Assembly (NCBI GenBank): GCA_037975125.1
Contig: CM075857.1
Location: forward strand, 93,767,843-93,831,842
DNA length: 64,000 nucleotides
Direction of reading: 5' to 3'
DNA from: Latrodectus hesperus
Lineage: Eukaryota > Arthropoda > Arachnida > Araneae > Theridiidae
The translations under genes and the position numbers were made by a program. The notes under the pieces were generated by a model. That model made no database searches. It worked only from the letters and a program-made list of their open reading frames with translations, and was not told the origin of the DNA. Positions within the stretch are counted from its first letter, which is position 1. Each line of letters starts with the position of its first letter. Positions 53,412 to 64,000 of the stretch are shown piece after piece.

Positions 53412-53986
53412 TATTTAGTGATACTTATGGACCAATAATGCATTTTAGTTATCTCTGAGTTAGGTGATTAATTTATATTCAATTAGATTTATTTTATATA
53501 TATAGGCATGTATATTACTCATTATTTTATTGTAATTAAACAAAGTAAATAAAACAATAACATCTTTAATATTACTATACAATTAATACTCCAAGAGGAT
53601 TTATGTTTTAATATTTTGTGCATATTTTCTGTCTTAATGAAAAAAATAAACGCTAATTTTTTTTACATAAAAATCCAATTTTTAAAATGTTATCAAAGAT
53701 TACTAACATATGATACAGAAATCAATGTGAAATCTTTAAAATGAAATTACTTTTTCCCTCCTTAGCAAATTTTGTCTTCAGTGTAGTTGCAAATCAGATA
53801 CTTATTGGGCCTAAAGAACACGAAGTCAAACGTACTGTAATGTACTCATTCTGAGTAGGCTTCACTATAGATAGGCAAGGGCCGCTTAATTTTTATACCC
53901 TCAAATAAATATTTATTTACAAATTTACAGGACAATTTATCAGGAACTTTCATAAATCGTAGGCTCCAGGAAAACTAGTGAATTTA
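53412..53986. other. AT-rich spacer
   Basis: No gene or repeat recognised. Confidence 0.55.
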
Positions 53987-54297
53987 TATTGTTATTGTTG
54001 TTACTATTGTCACTTGGACAAGCCAAGCTCGCTATGGCTTGGCTATGCGAATATAATTGAGTTGGGAGCGTCTTTCGTTGTAATCAGAGCACCATGAAGG
54101 TGAAAGTACAACTTTGCTCTACACACATGCCATGGGTACCCGTTTATGGGTACAACCATTCACACCTCATTCATACAAGGGAAGAACAAAGACAGGATAG
54201 ATAGAGAGAGAAATTACATGCATACCCGAACCGGGATTCAAACCCAGGATCTCCTTATCCGTAATCAGGCATGCTGACCACTGGACAAGTTGGTCGG
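53987..54297 (-). mobile_element. tRNA-derived SINE, minus strand
   Basis: The reverse complement starts GCCGACCAACTTGTCCAGTG, has TGGTCAGCATGCCTGA (A box region) and GGGTTTGAATCCC (mutated B box), shares TACTTTCACCTTCATGGTGC and GCGAGCTTGGCTTGTCC with the SINE at 53013, and ends in an AACAACAATAACAA tail. No clear target duplication. Confidence 0.9.
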
Positions 54298-54865
54298 CAT
54301 TAAAAATTTGTAAACAACTTCATTTATTCGAGAAGATTCTGACGTGTTCTACTCACTTCGAAATTGCAGTAATTAGAGTATAAAAAACAGTGACGCGACC
54401 GTGACTCAGTCTACTTTGAAGGGGTGAAAGAAGATGAACTGTATCTATTGTGATACAACACCGTTTAAAAGACTGATCGAAACAACACCCATACGTAACT
54501 GTATTTTGAGTTAACTTATAACTTTTTCTGTGATTTACATGTATGGAAAGCCTGTATAGTGGTCAGAGTGCCTGACTGCGGATAAGGAGGTCCTGGGTTC
54601 GAATCCCAGTTCGGGCATGGATGTATTTCTTCTCCCTGTCAATCCTGTCTTCGTCCTTTCTTTGTATGAAGGGTTGCCTACCCTATAAATGGGTCCCTAT
54701 GGCATGTGTGTACTGAGGAAGTCGGACTCCACACCAAAATAAGGTTCAGTTGGAAAAGTGGAGCAGCGCACTCCATATTGTCAGCTTGGCTGGCACAAGA
54801 CAACAACAACATGCATGGAAAATATCGAAAAATAGACAGTGAATGCATAACATTCTAATATCAAT
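54298..54865 (+). mobile_element. Second copy of the hAT 5' segment with its SINE
   Basis: Matches about 47083-47668 along its full length, including the SINE (54550-54811) in the same place with the same target duplication (TGTATGGAAA, and TGCATGGAAA on the right). Flanks such as CGTGTTCTACTCACTTCGAA and GAATGCATAACATTCTAATA are shared. The transposase part is not present. The copy is bounded on both sides by minus-strand SINEs. Confidence 0.9.
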
Positions 54866-55143
54866 GGACAAGCCAAGCTCGCTATGCTATGCGAATTAAA
54901 TCGATTGGGAGCGTCTTTCTTTTTAATTAGAGCACCATGAAGGTGAAAGTACAACTTTGCTCTATACACATGCCATAGGTACCCGTTCATAGGGTTGGCA
55001 ACCATTCACACCTCATTCAAACAAGGAAAGGACAAAGACAAGGTAGATAGAAAGAGAAAGTACATCCATGCCCGAACCGGTATTCGAACCCAGGACCTCC
55101 TTATCCGCAGTCAGGCACGCTGACCACTAAGCAAGTTGGGCGG
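54866..55143 (-). mobile_element. tRNA-derived SINE, tail-less
   Basis: Same subfamily as 53987-54297 (GGTATTCGAACCC as complement of the B box, TAGAGCAAAGTTGTACTTTC on the reverse strand). It starts abruptly at GGACAAGCC without the (ACA)n tail, exactly where the hAT-derived segment ends. Confidence 0.88.
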
Positions 55144-56124
55144 CAGTGAATTTCTAAAATTCTGGAGCGTTTGCTGCCCTTTCTGTCAGGGAAAACTCCT
55201 CGCAGGTACTAGGAACCAGCCTCCTAAATTCCGCACTTGGGAAACAGTTTCTGAAAGTCACTCTGTAATGTCGACGATCACCCCTGGAGGGTTCGGGCGC
55301 CTCGGGGTATTCAAGCTCGTGGTCTGACGTCATTCTCCGTGTGATCAGGAGCTAAATGCTGCCCACTCTTCTCTTTCGGTCATTTAAACTTATCCGTTCC
55401 GGGACTCTTTCAAGAGTAGTATCAGGGAAACCACATGTTGGTTGAATATATGCCTGCCCCCACGAGGGTCTACTATTGATATACAAGCTTTCAATCAACA
55501 TCTGGAACTCCAGTGCCCTCCAGATCCTTCTTTTGAAGTCACTCTTCGATTCATTTCTCCGACCACTCCACTGATTCAAATCAGAAAAGGTGAAGAGGCA
55601 ATAAATTCTCTAAATGCGCCTGGCCCCTTATTACATGATTCCATTTTATTTTGAGAATTTGCATTTGTCATGAAGAACTGTATGATTTCACGACTCCTGT
55701 TTGCAGTTTCCACACTATCTTCCAATCAAAAATAATTGATTGTCTTTGGATCTGCGTAGTTCCTGGGATGTTTCCAGTTTTATGTTACTTCTTTTTTAAT
55801 GTGTCTTATGAACACAAAATATCTGTATTTCTTAAATCCATGGCTTTCTAGGGTAGAATTTTTTTCAGAATAAATTTTTAAACAGAATTAATTTTTGCAA
55901 TTACGATGGACAAATTTGGCCAATCAAAAGCCTGTATTTTTGTGAACACATTACAAAATGCGACATGTTTACAAAAGATAAGAAATTTTGTTTGGCTTAA
56001 TATAGCCATACGGAAAATATAGCTGAATTCCGCCCTAATATTAGCAAGGATAGGAAATTGTAACAAAATTAAAGTTATATTACTGTATTATTATTTTAAA
56101 TCTCTCTTTGTTGCATTGAAATTT
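55144..56124. other. Unassigned GC-richer block, then AT-rich DNA
   Basis: 55144-55640 is clearly GC-richer than its surroundings (ATCACCCCTGGAGGGTTCGG, CTGCCCCCACGAGGGTCTAC) and holds short open frames on both strands. It could be an unknown transposon fragment or an exon remnant. I recognise no domain. 55641-56124 is AT-rich and empty. Confidence 0.4.
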
Positions 56125-56485
56125 CTAATTCTTTATTTATTGTTATTTTTATTTATTGCTTTTTTATATACTGTTATTCTTTATTTATTGCTTTTTTATT
56201 TACTATTATTCTTTATTTATTGCTTTTTTATTTACTCTGATTCTTTATTTATTGGTTTTTTATTTACTGTTATTCTTTATTTATTGCTTTTTTATTTACT
56301 GTTATTCTTTATTTATTGCTTTTTTATTTACTGTTATTCTTTATTTATTGCTTTTTTATTTACTGTTATTTTTCATTTATTTCTTTTTTATTTACTGATA
56401 TTCTTTATTTATTGCTTTTTTATTTACTGTTATTCTTTATTTATTGCTTTTTTATTTACTGTTATTCTTTATTTATTGTTATTGT
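56125..56485 (+). repeat. 32-bp minisatellite
   Basis: CTTTTTTATTTACTGTTATT followed by CTTTATTTATTG is repeated about eleven times with few changes. The hydrophobic reading frames across it are an effect of the composition. Confidence 0.95.
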
Positions 56486-56537
56486 GAAGTAAGAGGCCTC
56501 CAAAGAAATTTTTTTATGAGCAATAAATCAATGCCCA

Positions 56538-56600
56538 CACTCTTTAAAAAAGCACTGTAATTTTACAGCAAAATGTGCTGGTGTTTTGGGCGCCACTATA
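56538..56600 (-). mobile_element. Terminal 63 bp of element copy B
   Basis: CACTCTTTAAAAAAGCACTG, then AATTTTACAGCAAAATGTGC and GTTTTGGGCGCCA, is the reverse complement of the right end of element A (61172-61237). It stops at TATA, where A begins. The rest of B resumes at 61240, so this is B's 3' end cut off by the insertion of A. Confidence 0.85.
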
Positions 56601-56723
56601 CACTGTAAAAAAAAACGGAAGAAATACAGTAAAAATCACTGTTATTTAAATAGCTATCATAGGAACACTAATGATTACAGTAAATTTTACTGTAAAATTC
56701 AGCCGCAGAAAATCGTTTGCTAT

Positions 56724-56735
56724 TGCGCATGCGCA
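56724..56735 (+). promoter_or_regulatory. NRF1-type palindrome in element A
   Basis: TGCGCATGCGCA is a perfect match to the NRF1 consensus and is very unlikely by chance in such AT-rich DNA. It sits about 125 bp inside the left end. A donor-like AAG-GTAACG at 56888-56896 could end a first untranslated exon. No TATA box is placed with confidence. Confidence 0.6.
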
Positions 56736-58261
56736 TTGAATGCCGGATAAAAGTTTCTTCTGTTTCTGTGACAAATGAATCAAATTAATTTCGCCATTTA
56801 TTTGCACTTGTTTTCGCTTAGTGAAGTTGGTGATATTTTGAGAATAATTATTCCTTTAGTTGAAGTTCAAATTTAACCACCAAATATAAGGTAACGTATA
56901 CTTTTAATATTGTTTATTATGCAAGTTGTTAGATAACTTTGATTTAGATAAATTCTTATAAATTTTACTGAACATTTCAAAAAATTCTAAGCTAAATTTA
57001 CAAACGATCATATTTACTAGTATTAATTTAGTGTCAATATTTTTTTACTTACTTTTTATTAATATTTAAAATATTTTATAGTAGTTTGGTAACATAATTG
57101 ATTAGTATTTTAATTATCAATTTTTTGATGAAATTAGAATTGTATTTAAGTGCTTCCATTGTTATAAAATTGCTTAGCTATATTTTTTTCGAAACTAAAA
57201 GTGAATAATCGTCTATTGTTATATTCTTTTAGATATATATTATTAAATATATTAACGGAATTTCTATTTTATTTCGTTGTGGAAAATTCCTGATTTTTCT
57301 GTCATAGTAAAATGATATAATTTATTGTATATTAACTAAATATAATTTTTATATTTTTAATAATTTTTTGGTTAGAATTTTATTAAAAAATGTTTATTTT
57401 TTAATACAAATTGTTAAATTGCATTCTAATTTTTATCATTAATTCAATTCCATTTTGTAACATGCATTAAAATAATAATTTTTTTAGACACAAATGTTTG
57501 TAAATTCTTTCAGTAAAATAATATTACAATTAATGATATTTATTAGAATAAATGGTCTTGTGTTTAGAATTTGCATGAAATGTAAAAATGCATTTCAATG
57601 CAAAATGTAATGTTTTTTAAAATATTTATTTTTTAAAATCATTATTTTATAACAAATATATAAGAAACATTTTTAAATACATATTAAGAAGTACTATTCG
57701 AATTAAGGTGATTTATTTAGAAAATGTAAAGTTTATTATTTTATAACAATGATTATTTTTTTAAATTTATATTACTAATTAGAAAATTAATTAAGAACCT
57801 GTTTGGGAAATCTTGTTGGTAGTTTGGTATTTATAAAACAAAACTTCTGGCAACACATTTTTTTTGAAAAAAATTACATTATTACTGCAAATTTAACTTT
57901 ATTTTATTAAAAAATTGCAAAATTTGTAGTGCTATTTATGATTTATTTACATGTTAGTAAAGAAATCTGAAATTCATAAAAATAAAAGCTAATTTAAAAT
58001 TATAATTAAGAAACAAATACATGAGTGAAAACTTTGTAATTTGTTCTTGCTTAACATATTTAAAACATATTGTGCTCAAGATTTTTCTAATACTACTGTG
58101 CACATTAAATACTACCTTCCAATATAGTCACACTTTTTAAAAAAATTTAAATATACCTATGTTTAGAGAAAATAAGAATTTATGAAGAAAATGTTTGATT
58201 TGTAAAGGAAGTTTTAATAATAGAATAATCACAAATAACTTTTAGTAGCAAGACTATTCAG

Positions 58262-60200
58262 AGTAAAGCTTCTTCTTACCGACTTCAGCCATATTTAAAA
58301 GATAGAATAGGTATTGGGAGAGTGAGAGTGTTTTTGTAAGTACGTGTATTTCTTAAAGTTTTCTATTTATCCTTCATTGTGATGTCCGACAAGAGGTCAA
58401 AATGCAGTGTGTTTTTTGATGTTATGATTGAAGAGGCTGTAAAATTAATATGAGACTTGTCCATTTCAAAGAAAAGATATTAACACACCTAGTGATATTT
58501 CCACATTAAAAAAAGATGACCTTGCTTATTCTTAAAGCAAAGCATTTTGGACCATTTTAAGTGTTTAACTGCTGTAGATTTAAATGAAAGACTTAAGTTT
58601 GCATCAGCTAACAAAATTAAAAGAATTGTTAATTTCTTAAAAACTTCTCCTTCTGGAGGTTGTGAAATACAATTTTCAACCATTGAGGAATTGGATGGAA
58701 AAGAGGATATTGGAGCGTTTATTATTGTTCTATCAGCAGATTTTGGAGAAGACTTAAAAAAATATTTAGAAGTACTGCAGTAAAGTACTCAAAATTTTAT
58801 TTTAAAAAAATAACTGCTTAGTAAATTATAAATAAGAAATTTAGAAATGAATATAAAAGTTAATCATAAATAAATTAATCAGGAATTTGTTATTGGTTTT
58901 AGATTTCCGCATCTTCTCAGGATGCAGTAAATATTGCAGACTTACCTTGCATCTATTAATTTGTGGTATGTATTATTTATATGTTTCATAAGTTTTGAAG
59001 TGTTTTAACTCAAAAGTAAAAATTTGTTGTTACATTTATTGACCTCATCAAAAATTTTTTACTCTGCTTACATTCTATTTAAAATAAATCATATGAATAT
59101 ATAAAATTCTAAGAAAATCTAAATAAATTGTTTTAATTAAATATATCTTTTTTGATACAACTTCAATTGTATTCTTTATTTATCTCTAAGTACGTATATA
59201 ATGACGTAAGTATGCAGACCTAATGAACAGCAAATTTTTTTTATATTTCCTAATTTTGCACTATTTCATGTTTTTTTTTATTGAAATTAAAGTTTTCTTA
59301 GCGGGAAATACAACTTTGATCTCACTCTAAGACAACTTAGATTTCACTTTTGAGGTAACTATTTACGAATTAAATAAATTCAGTTTTAAGCAAATGTTTT
59401 ATAAAATGTCATTTCATAAATTATTGTTACTTTGACACATTATAGCATTTTAATTTTTCTGTTTATTTTCGATGGAAATGTTTTTAAATTGTATATATAT
59501 GCATGTAAAAGAAATGTTTCCATATCCTCTACAAAATTATTATTTTTAACTTAAAATCAGTTTTTGTATGTTATCATTAAAATGTGGGCATAAAATTCAT
59601 ATTTCGCATTTTATTTATAAAAATTTGTAATTCTCAATTGGAAGTGTTATGATTTGCTTTTCAGAGGATATAATTTTCAATAACATAAATGAATCCTTAT
59701 AAAACCAATTCTATATTCTCTTTTAATTAAATCAATTACAAATTAGTTTCTCGAGATAGAAAACATCAGTTAGAATGATTTAATTGAAGTAAAGATTTTA
59801 TCATTTTCATAAAAAGTGAGACCTTCATTACCAAAAATTCTTATCATGAAATTGCTAAAATTCCTTGAAATAATTTTTATCATCAAAATGTTTGTGATTG
59901 CATAAATGTAACAACCACTTGTTAACTATTAAGAGAAGTATATTTTTGGGAAATTCAATCAATTATATAAAACAATAAAAATTTCTAAATATTTTATTGA
60001 ACTATTAAACAACTTTTCCTCTGAAATATTCAGCTCTTGATATTTCAAATTAGTTATTCATGTGTCTATTTTTTTTGTTTTTCAGGTGCTTGCTTGTTCA
60101 ACTTTAATCCCTCGTGGGGAACGAAATCTAAAAAATATGTCAAGGAAGGAATCCAAGCACGTGTTTTTGTCACTTTTAAATACTTTATACAACTTTAAAT
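58262..60200 (+). pseudogene. Intron-containing gene fragment in element A (SAMD3-like)
   Basis: Exon-like pieces: 58262-58335, after ATTCAG and before GTAAGT (SKASSYRLQPYLKDRIGIGR); about 58395-58780, with a frame starting MSDKRSKCSVFFDVMIEEAV and, after breaks, TPSDISTLKK and a 78-codon open stretch DHFKCLTAVDLNERL...GAFIIVLSADFGEDLKKYLE; 58903-58965, after TTTTAG and before GTATG; and 60086-60200 after a long pyrimidine tract and CAG (FNFNPSWGTKSKKYVKEG; other frame NTLYNFKW). From memory of the family this resembles the C-terminal half of uncharacterised fish and arthropod proteins labelled SAMD3-like (compare ERWPCLF in copy B). Function unknown. Stops and a 7-base deletion in the third piece mean it is broken here. 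Confidence 0.55.
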
Positions 60201-60904
60201 GGCTATAATTATTAAAATGTAAATAAAAAAATTCTTTACAATTATTTGCGTATTGTCAACTATATTGCTTTTTTTCTCAGAATCTTTATTTGCTTATATT
60301 ATAATAGAAAAAAATCAATTACTTTAAGCAATATCAAAATGAAAACTTTTGTTGTCTTTATAGTATAATTAAAATACTACACATCATTAACTAATTCCCC
60401 TTTGGTATTTTTAGTAAAATGGAATGTTTTGTAAGGTTTCTTTTTATCCTAAATCTGTAGAATCACAGATATATCAAAAATCAATTTTATGCTAAGCTTT
60501 GTATCTTATTCAATATAACTGCTATTTCTTAATTTTTTTAAAAAATATGTAATAAAAAAATTCAACCTTCTTAACTATTCAATTAAGTTACGATTTGATC
60601 CAAGATTTTGAGAAAGTTAAACAATCTCGTCAGGTATTGAAAGTTAAACTATTGATCTCAAAATGTTCTGAAAAATGACATCTTCTGCAATATAACATTA
60701 GTTATGTTTTTGTACTTTGTTTATTATATAAAAAAATTGTTTAATAATAGTAGGCCCATAGTTAGGAAATTAGCTAATGTGTTTTCAAAATTGATTTATA
60801 CTCTACTGTTATCTTTACAAAACATGATGATAGCTGTAAATAGCTATTGCAGTAGGTTTTGTAGAATATGCAGCAAAATGCATAGTAAAATGTGCTATTA
60901 AAAT

Positions 60905-61135
60905 AACAATAAAAGTGCTGTAAAAATAACAATAAAAAGTGCTGTAAAAATAACTATAAAAAGTGCTGTAAAAATAACAATAAAAAGTGCTGTAAAAATT
61001 ACAGTAAAAAGTGCTGTAAAAATTACAGTAAAAAGTGCTGTAAAAATTACAGTTAAAAGTGCTGTAAAATTACAGTGTAAAGGGCTGTAAAATTACAGTG
61101 AAAACTGCTGTAAAAATTACAGTAAAAAGAACAGT
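60905..61135 (+). repeat. 24-bp subterminal array in element A
   Basis: AGTGCTGTAAAAATTACAGT plus AAAA recurs at 60914, 60938, 60962, 60986, 61010, 61034, 61058 and beyond. Each unit holds a near-palindrome CTGTAA...TTACAG. Arrays like this near transposon ends commonly bind the element's own proteins. A mirrored, shorter array lies at about 61255-61400 in copy B. Confidence 0.9.
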
Positions 61136-62497
61136 AAAAGTTTTACGAATATGCTGTAAAATTTACAGCATAATGTACTGGCGCCCAAAACGCCAGCACA
61201 TTTTGCTGTAAAATTACAGTGCTTTTTTTTTAGAGTGTATGCAGTAAATTTTACAGCAAATTCGTAAAACTTTTACAGTTCTTTTTACTGTAATTTTTAC
61301 AGCACTTTTTATTATAATTTTTACAGCACTTTTTACTGTAATTTTACTGCACTTTTTGTTGTTATTTTTACAGCACTTTTTGTTGTTATTTTTACAGCAC
61401 ATTTTACCATGCATTTTGCTGCACTTTCCACAAAACCTATTGCAATAACTATTTACAGCTATAATCACGTTTTGTAAAGATAACAGTAGAGTATAAATCA
61501 ATTTATAATACACAATAGCTAATTTCCTAATTATGGGTCAACTATTATTAAGCAATTTTTTATACAATATACAAACACAAAAACATAACTAATGCTATAT
61601 TGCAGAAGTTGTCATTTTTCAGAATATTTTGTGATCAATAATTTAACTTTCAATACCCAACGAGATTGTTTAACTTTCTTACATCACAGTCGTAACTTTA
61701 ACGAAAGTTTGAATTATTTTTTATTACATGTTTTTTTTAAAAAAAAATTAAGAAATAACCGTTATACTGAATACGATACAAAGCTAAGCATAAAATTGAT
61801 TTTTGATATATCTGTGATTCTACAGATTTAGGATAAAAAGAAACCTTACAAAACATTTTATTTTACTAAAAATACCAAAGTGGAATTAGTTAATGATATA
61901 GTATTTTAATTATACTGTGAAAACAATAAAAGTTTTCTGTTTGATATTGTTTAAATTAATTGATATTTTTCCATTATAATAAAAGCAAATAAAAATTCTG
62001 TGGAAAAAAAAGCTGTGGAAAAATTCTGTGGAAAAACAATAATTTATGAAATAACATTTTATAAAACATTTGCTTAAAACTGAATTTATTTAACTCGTAA
62101 GCAGTTACCTCAAAAGTGAAATCTAAGTTGTCTTAGAGTGAGATCAAAGTTGTATTTTCCTCTAAGAAAACTTTAATTTAAATAAGTAATTACATGGAAT
62201 AGAGTGTTAAATTAGGAAATATAAAAAAAATTGCTGTTCACTTACTCTGCATATTTACGGCATTATATACGTACTTAAAGATAAATAAAGGAGAATACGA
62301 TTAAAGTTGTATCAAAAAAGATATATTTAACTAAAACAATTTACTTAGATTTTCTTAGAATTTTAAATATTTATATGATTTTAAATAGAATGTTATCAGG
62401 GTAATTAGTATTTGAAGAGGTCAATAAATGTAACAAAAAATTTTTGATTTTGAGTTAAAACATTTCAAACCTTATGAAATATGTAAATAATACATAC

Positions 62498-63235
62498 CAC
62501 AAATTAGTACACATGGTGTGCAAGGTAAATCTATAATGTCTACTGCATCATCAGAAGGTGTGGAAATCTAAAACCAATAAACAAAATTCTGATTAATTTA
62601 TTAATAATTAATTTTTATATTCATTTCTAAATTTCTTATTTATAATTTACTAAGTAGTAATTTTTTCAATAAAATTTTGAATACTTTACTGCAATACTTC
62701 TAAATATTTTTTCAAGTCTTCTCCAAAATATGCAGATAGAAGAACAATACATGCTCCAACATCCTCTTTTCCATCTAATTCCTCAATGGTTGAAGACTGT
62801 ATTTTTCAACCTCCAGGAGAAGTTTTTAAGAAATTAACAATTATTTTAATTTTGTTAGACGATGCAAACTTAAGTTTAAATTAATTAAACTTTCATTTAA
62901 ATCTGCAGCAGTTAAACACTTAAAATGGTCCAAAATGCTTTGCTTTAAAAATAAGCAAGGCCATCTTTCTTTTAATGTGGAAATATCACTAGGTGTGTTA
63001 ATATCTTTTCTTTGAAATGGAAAAGTCTCATATTAATTTTACAACCTCTTCAATTATAACATCAAAAAACACACTGCATTTTGGCTTCTTGTCGGATATC
63101 ACCATAGAACATCACAAAAAACAAAGGAAAAATAGAAAACTTTAAAAAAATGCACGTGCTTACAAACATATTCTCTCTCCCAATACATATTCCAGCTTTC
63201 AAATGTGGCTGAAGTTGATATGAAGAGGCTTTACT
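62498..63235 (-). pseudogene. Copy of the SAMD3-like gene fragment in element B
   Basis: Exon-like pieces on the minus strand: 63235 down to about 63160 (SKASSYQLQPHLKAGICIGR); about 63090-62690 with NTPSDISTLKERWPCLFLKQ, SILDHFKCLTAADLN and later YFGEDLKKYLEVLQ; and 62567-62498, bounded by TTTTAG and GTATG, fully open as ISTPSDDAVDIIDLPC plus TPCVLIC. B keeps the ERWPCLF motif and the complete third piece, both damaged in A, while it has lost the last piece kept in A. Stops and frameshifts remain in the second piece. Confidence 0.55.
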
Positions 63236-63389
63236 CTGAATAGTCTTACTACTAAAAGTTATTTGTGATTATTCTATTTTTAAAACTTCCTTTACAAATC
63301 AAACACTTTCTTCATAAATTCTTATTTTCCCAAAACATAAATACATTAAAAAAAATTTTTTTAAAAAGTGTGGCTATATTGGAAGGTAG

Positions 63390-63916
63390 TTTTTGTTTCG
63401 TCTCCTAATTGTAAGTGGACAAAATCTCATTTCCCTTCTGTTTCCTGTATAATTAAGTACTACTGGTTCTACACTGACTTTAAAATTACGCAATTCCTCA
63501 CTGGACATGGACAATTTAATAGCTACCCACACAGTTTCCACATTAAAAACAGTGAGGTGTGCATGTGCAACTCTGGGAGTGACAACCCTTCTCACATTCT
63601 TCTTGAATGTCCATCTGTTTCAGAAGAAAGCAACGAGCTTTGTAAAGACTTAAATAACAGGTGGCCCCCGATTTTGATGGACCTATTAAAGAATGAGAAT
63701 TTTGAATTTTTAAAAAAATTTATCCATGCTGTGTGTTATCTAACTCCTTTTTTTATTTTTATATCTCTTTTTTCTCTCTGCCTTCTTTTATTATAATTTT
63801 TTTCATCTCATGATTTATTTGGATTTGTTATGTAGTACACATTTATTGTACCTTCGGGCCCTGTGTGGTATTCCTTGGTGCACAGGGAGATATTTTTGTT
63901 TTCCCAAATAAAAAAG
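63390..63916 (+). mobile_element. LINE 3' end inserted in element B
   Basis: Target duplication TGGAAGGTAG at 63380-63389 and 63917-63926; the site is uninterrupted in copy A (58125-58140). The frame to 63796 reads ITQFLTGHGQFNSYPHSFHI and CMCNSGSDNPSHILLEC, the Cys/His tail of a Jockey-group ORF2. The 3' end is AATAAAAAAG. It is a short, 5'-truncated insertion younger than the transposon. Confidence 0.88.
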
Positions 63917-64000
63917 TGGAAGGTAGGTAGTATTTAATGTGCACAGTAGTATTAGAAAAATCTTGAGCACAATATATTTCAAATATGTTAAGCAAGAAAA

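Larger units (their letters stand above)
56601..61237 (+). mobile_element. CACTA-like transposon A, 4.64 kb
   Basis: Begins CACTGTAAAAAAAAAC and ends GCTTTTTTTTTAGAGTG (reverse complement CACTCTAAAAAAAAAGC), flanked by TA (56599-56600 and 61238-61239). CACT...AGTG ends, subterminal short repeats and a 2-3-bp target duplication are features of the EnSpm/CACTA superfamily, but no CACTA transposase was found, so the assignment is tentative. Inside are a promoter-like region, gene fragments at 58262-60200, and a 24-bp subterminal array. Its sequence recurs inverted in copy B. Confidence 0.8.
61240..64000 (-). mobile_element. CACTA-like transposon B, rest of copy, runs off the window
   Basis: The reverse complement follows element A from its 24-bp array back to about 58030 of A and is still matching at the window edge (TCTTGCTTAACATATTT). 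Relative to A it lacks about 830 bp (A's 59435-60265, including the last exon-like piece). At that point it has three CTGTGGAAAAA repeats (61998-62036). It carries an extra LINE insertion at 63390-63916. Confidence 0.9.

Noticed and set aside
56116..56487. 123-codon hydrophobic frame as a membrane protein
   Set aside because: It is a T-rich 32-bp minisatellite; the Leu, Phe and Tyr content follows from the repeat.

Overview
The window looks like repeat-dominated, AT-rich nuclear DNA from an arthropod, most likely a spider. The organism call is an inference. It rests on very long (TA)n tracts, several families of decayed Tc1/mariner elements, Jockey-type LINEs whose C-terminal ends carry a Cys/His cluster, and tRNA-headed SINEs ending in (ACA)n-like tails. 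No intact host gene could be supported. Every protein-like reading I recognise belongs to a transposable element and is broken.

Layout. 0-2.6 kb: a dead 1.4-kb Tc1 element. 6.4-10.3 kb: irregularly spaced, diverged copies of a GGAGGTGG/GGGGAGG motif that run into a 32/33-bp and then a 25-bp minisatellite. 15.6-18.4 kb: a decayed Jockey-like LINE with its domains still in order. 20.1-21.6 kb: a mariner-like element whose transposase reads close to DD41D. 22.5-24.5 kb: eight tandem ~272-bp units which, read on the minus strand, each carry an exon-like cassette with consensus splice signals. 24.5-34.9 kb: a ~192-bp satellite, including a nearly identical 2,118-bp tandem duplication (11 monomers) and a younger LINE insertion. 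36-38.4 kb: the 5' half of another LINE. 38.4-40.4 kb: the same satellite in reverse orientation, ending in (TA)n.

40.4-46.3 kb holds a diverged inverted repeat pair, a Tc1-like deletion derivative sitting inside a (TA)n tract, and a complete but inactive 1.57-kb Tc1 element. 46.8-50.0 kb is a hAT element of the GTF2IRD2/ZBED type, broken by a SINE and a LINE fragment. A piece of its 5' end, with the same SINE already in it, recurs at 54.3-54.9 kb between two other SINEs.

56.5-64.0 kb is the most structured part. A 4.64-kb element (A, 56,601-61,237) with CACT...AGTG termini and a TA target duplication lies in reverse orientation inside a second copy (B) of the same family, near B's end. This makes a large inverted repeat that runs off the window. 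Both copies carry remnants of the same exon-containing gene, whose reading resembles proteins labelled sterile-alpha-motif-domain-containing 3-like, and copy A has a perfect NRF1-type promoter palindrome. The pieces do not form a pathway. The biology visible here is transposon nesting, satellite turnover and possible non-coding transcription.
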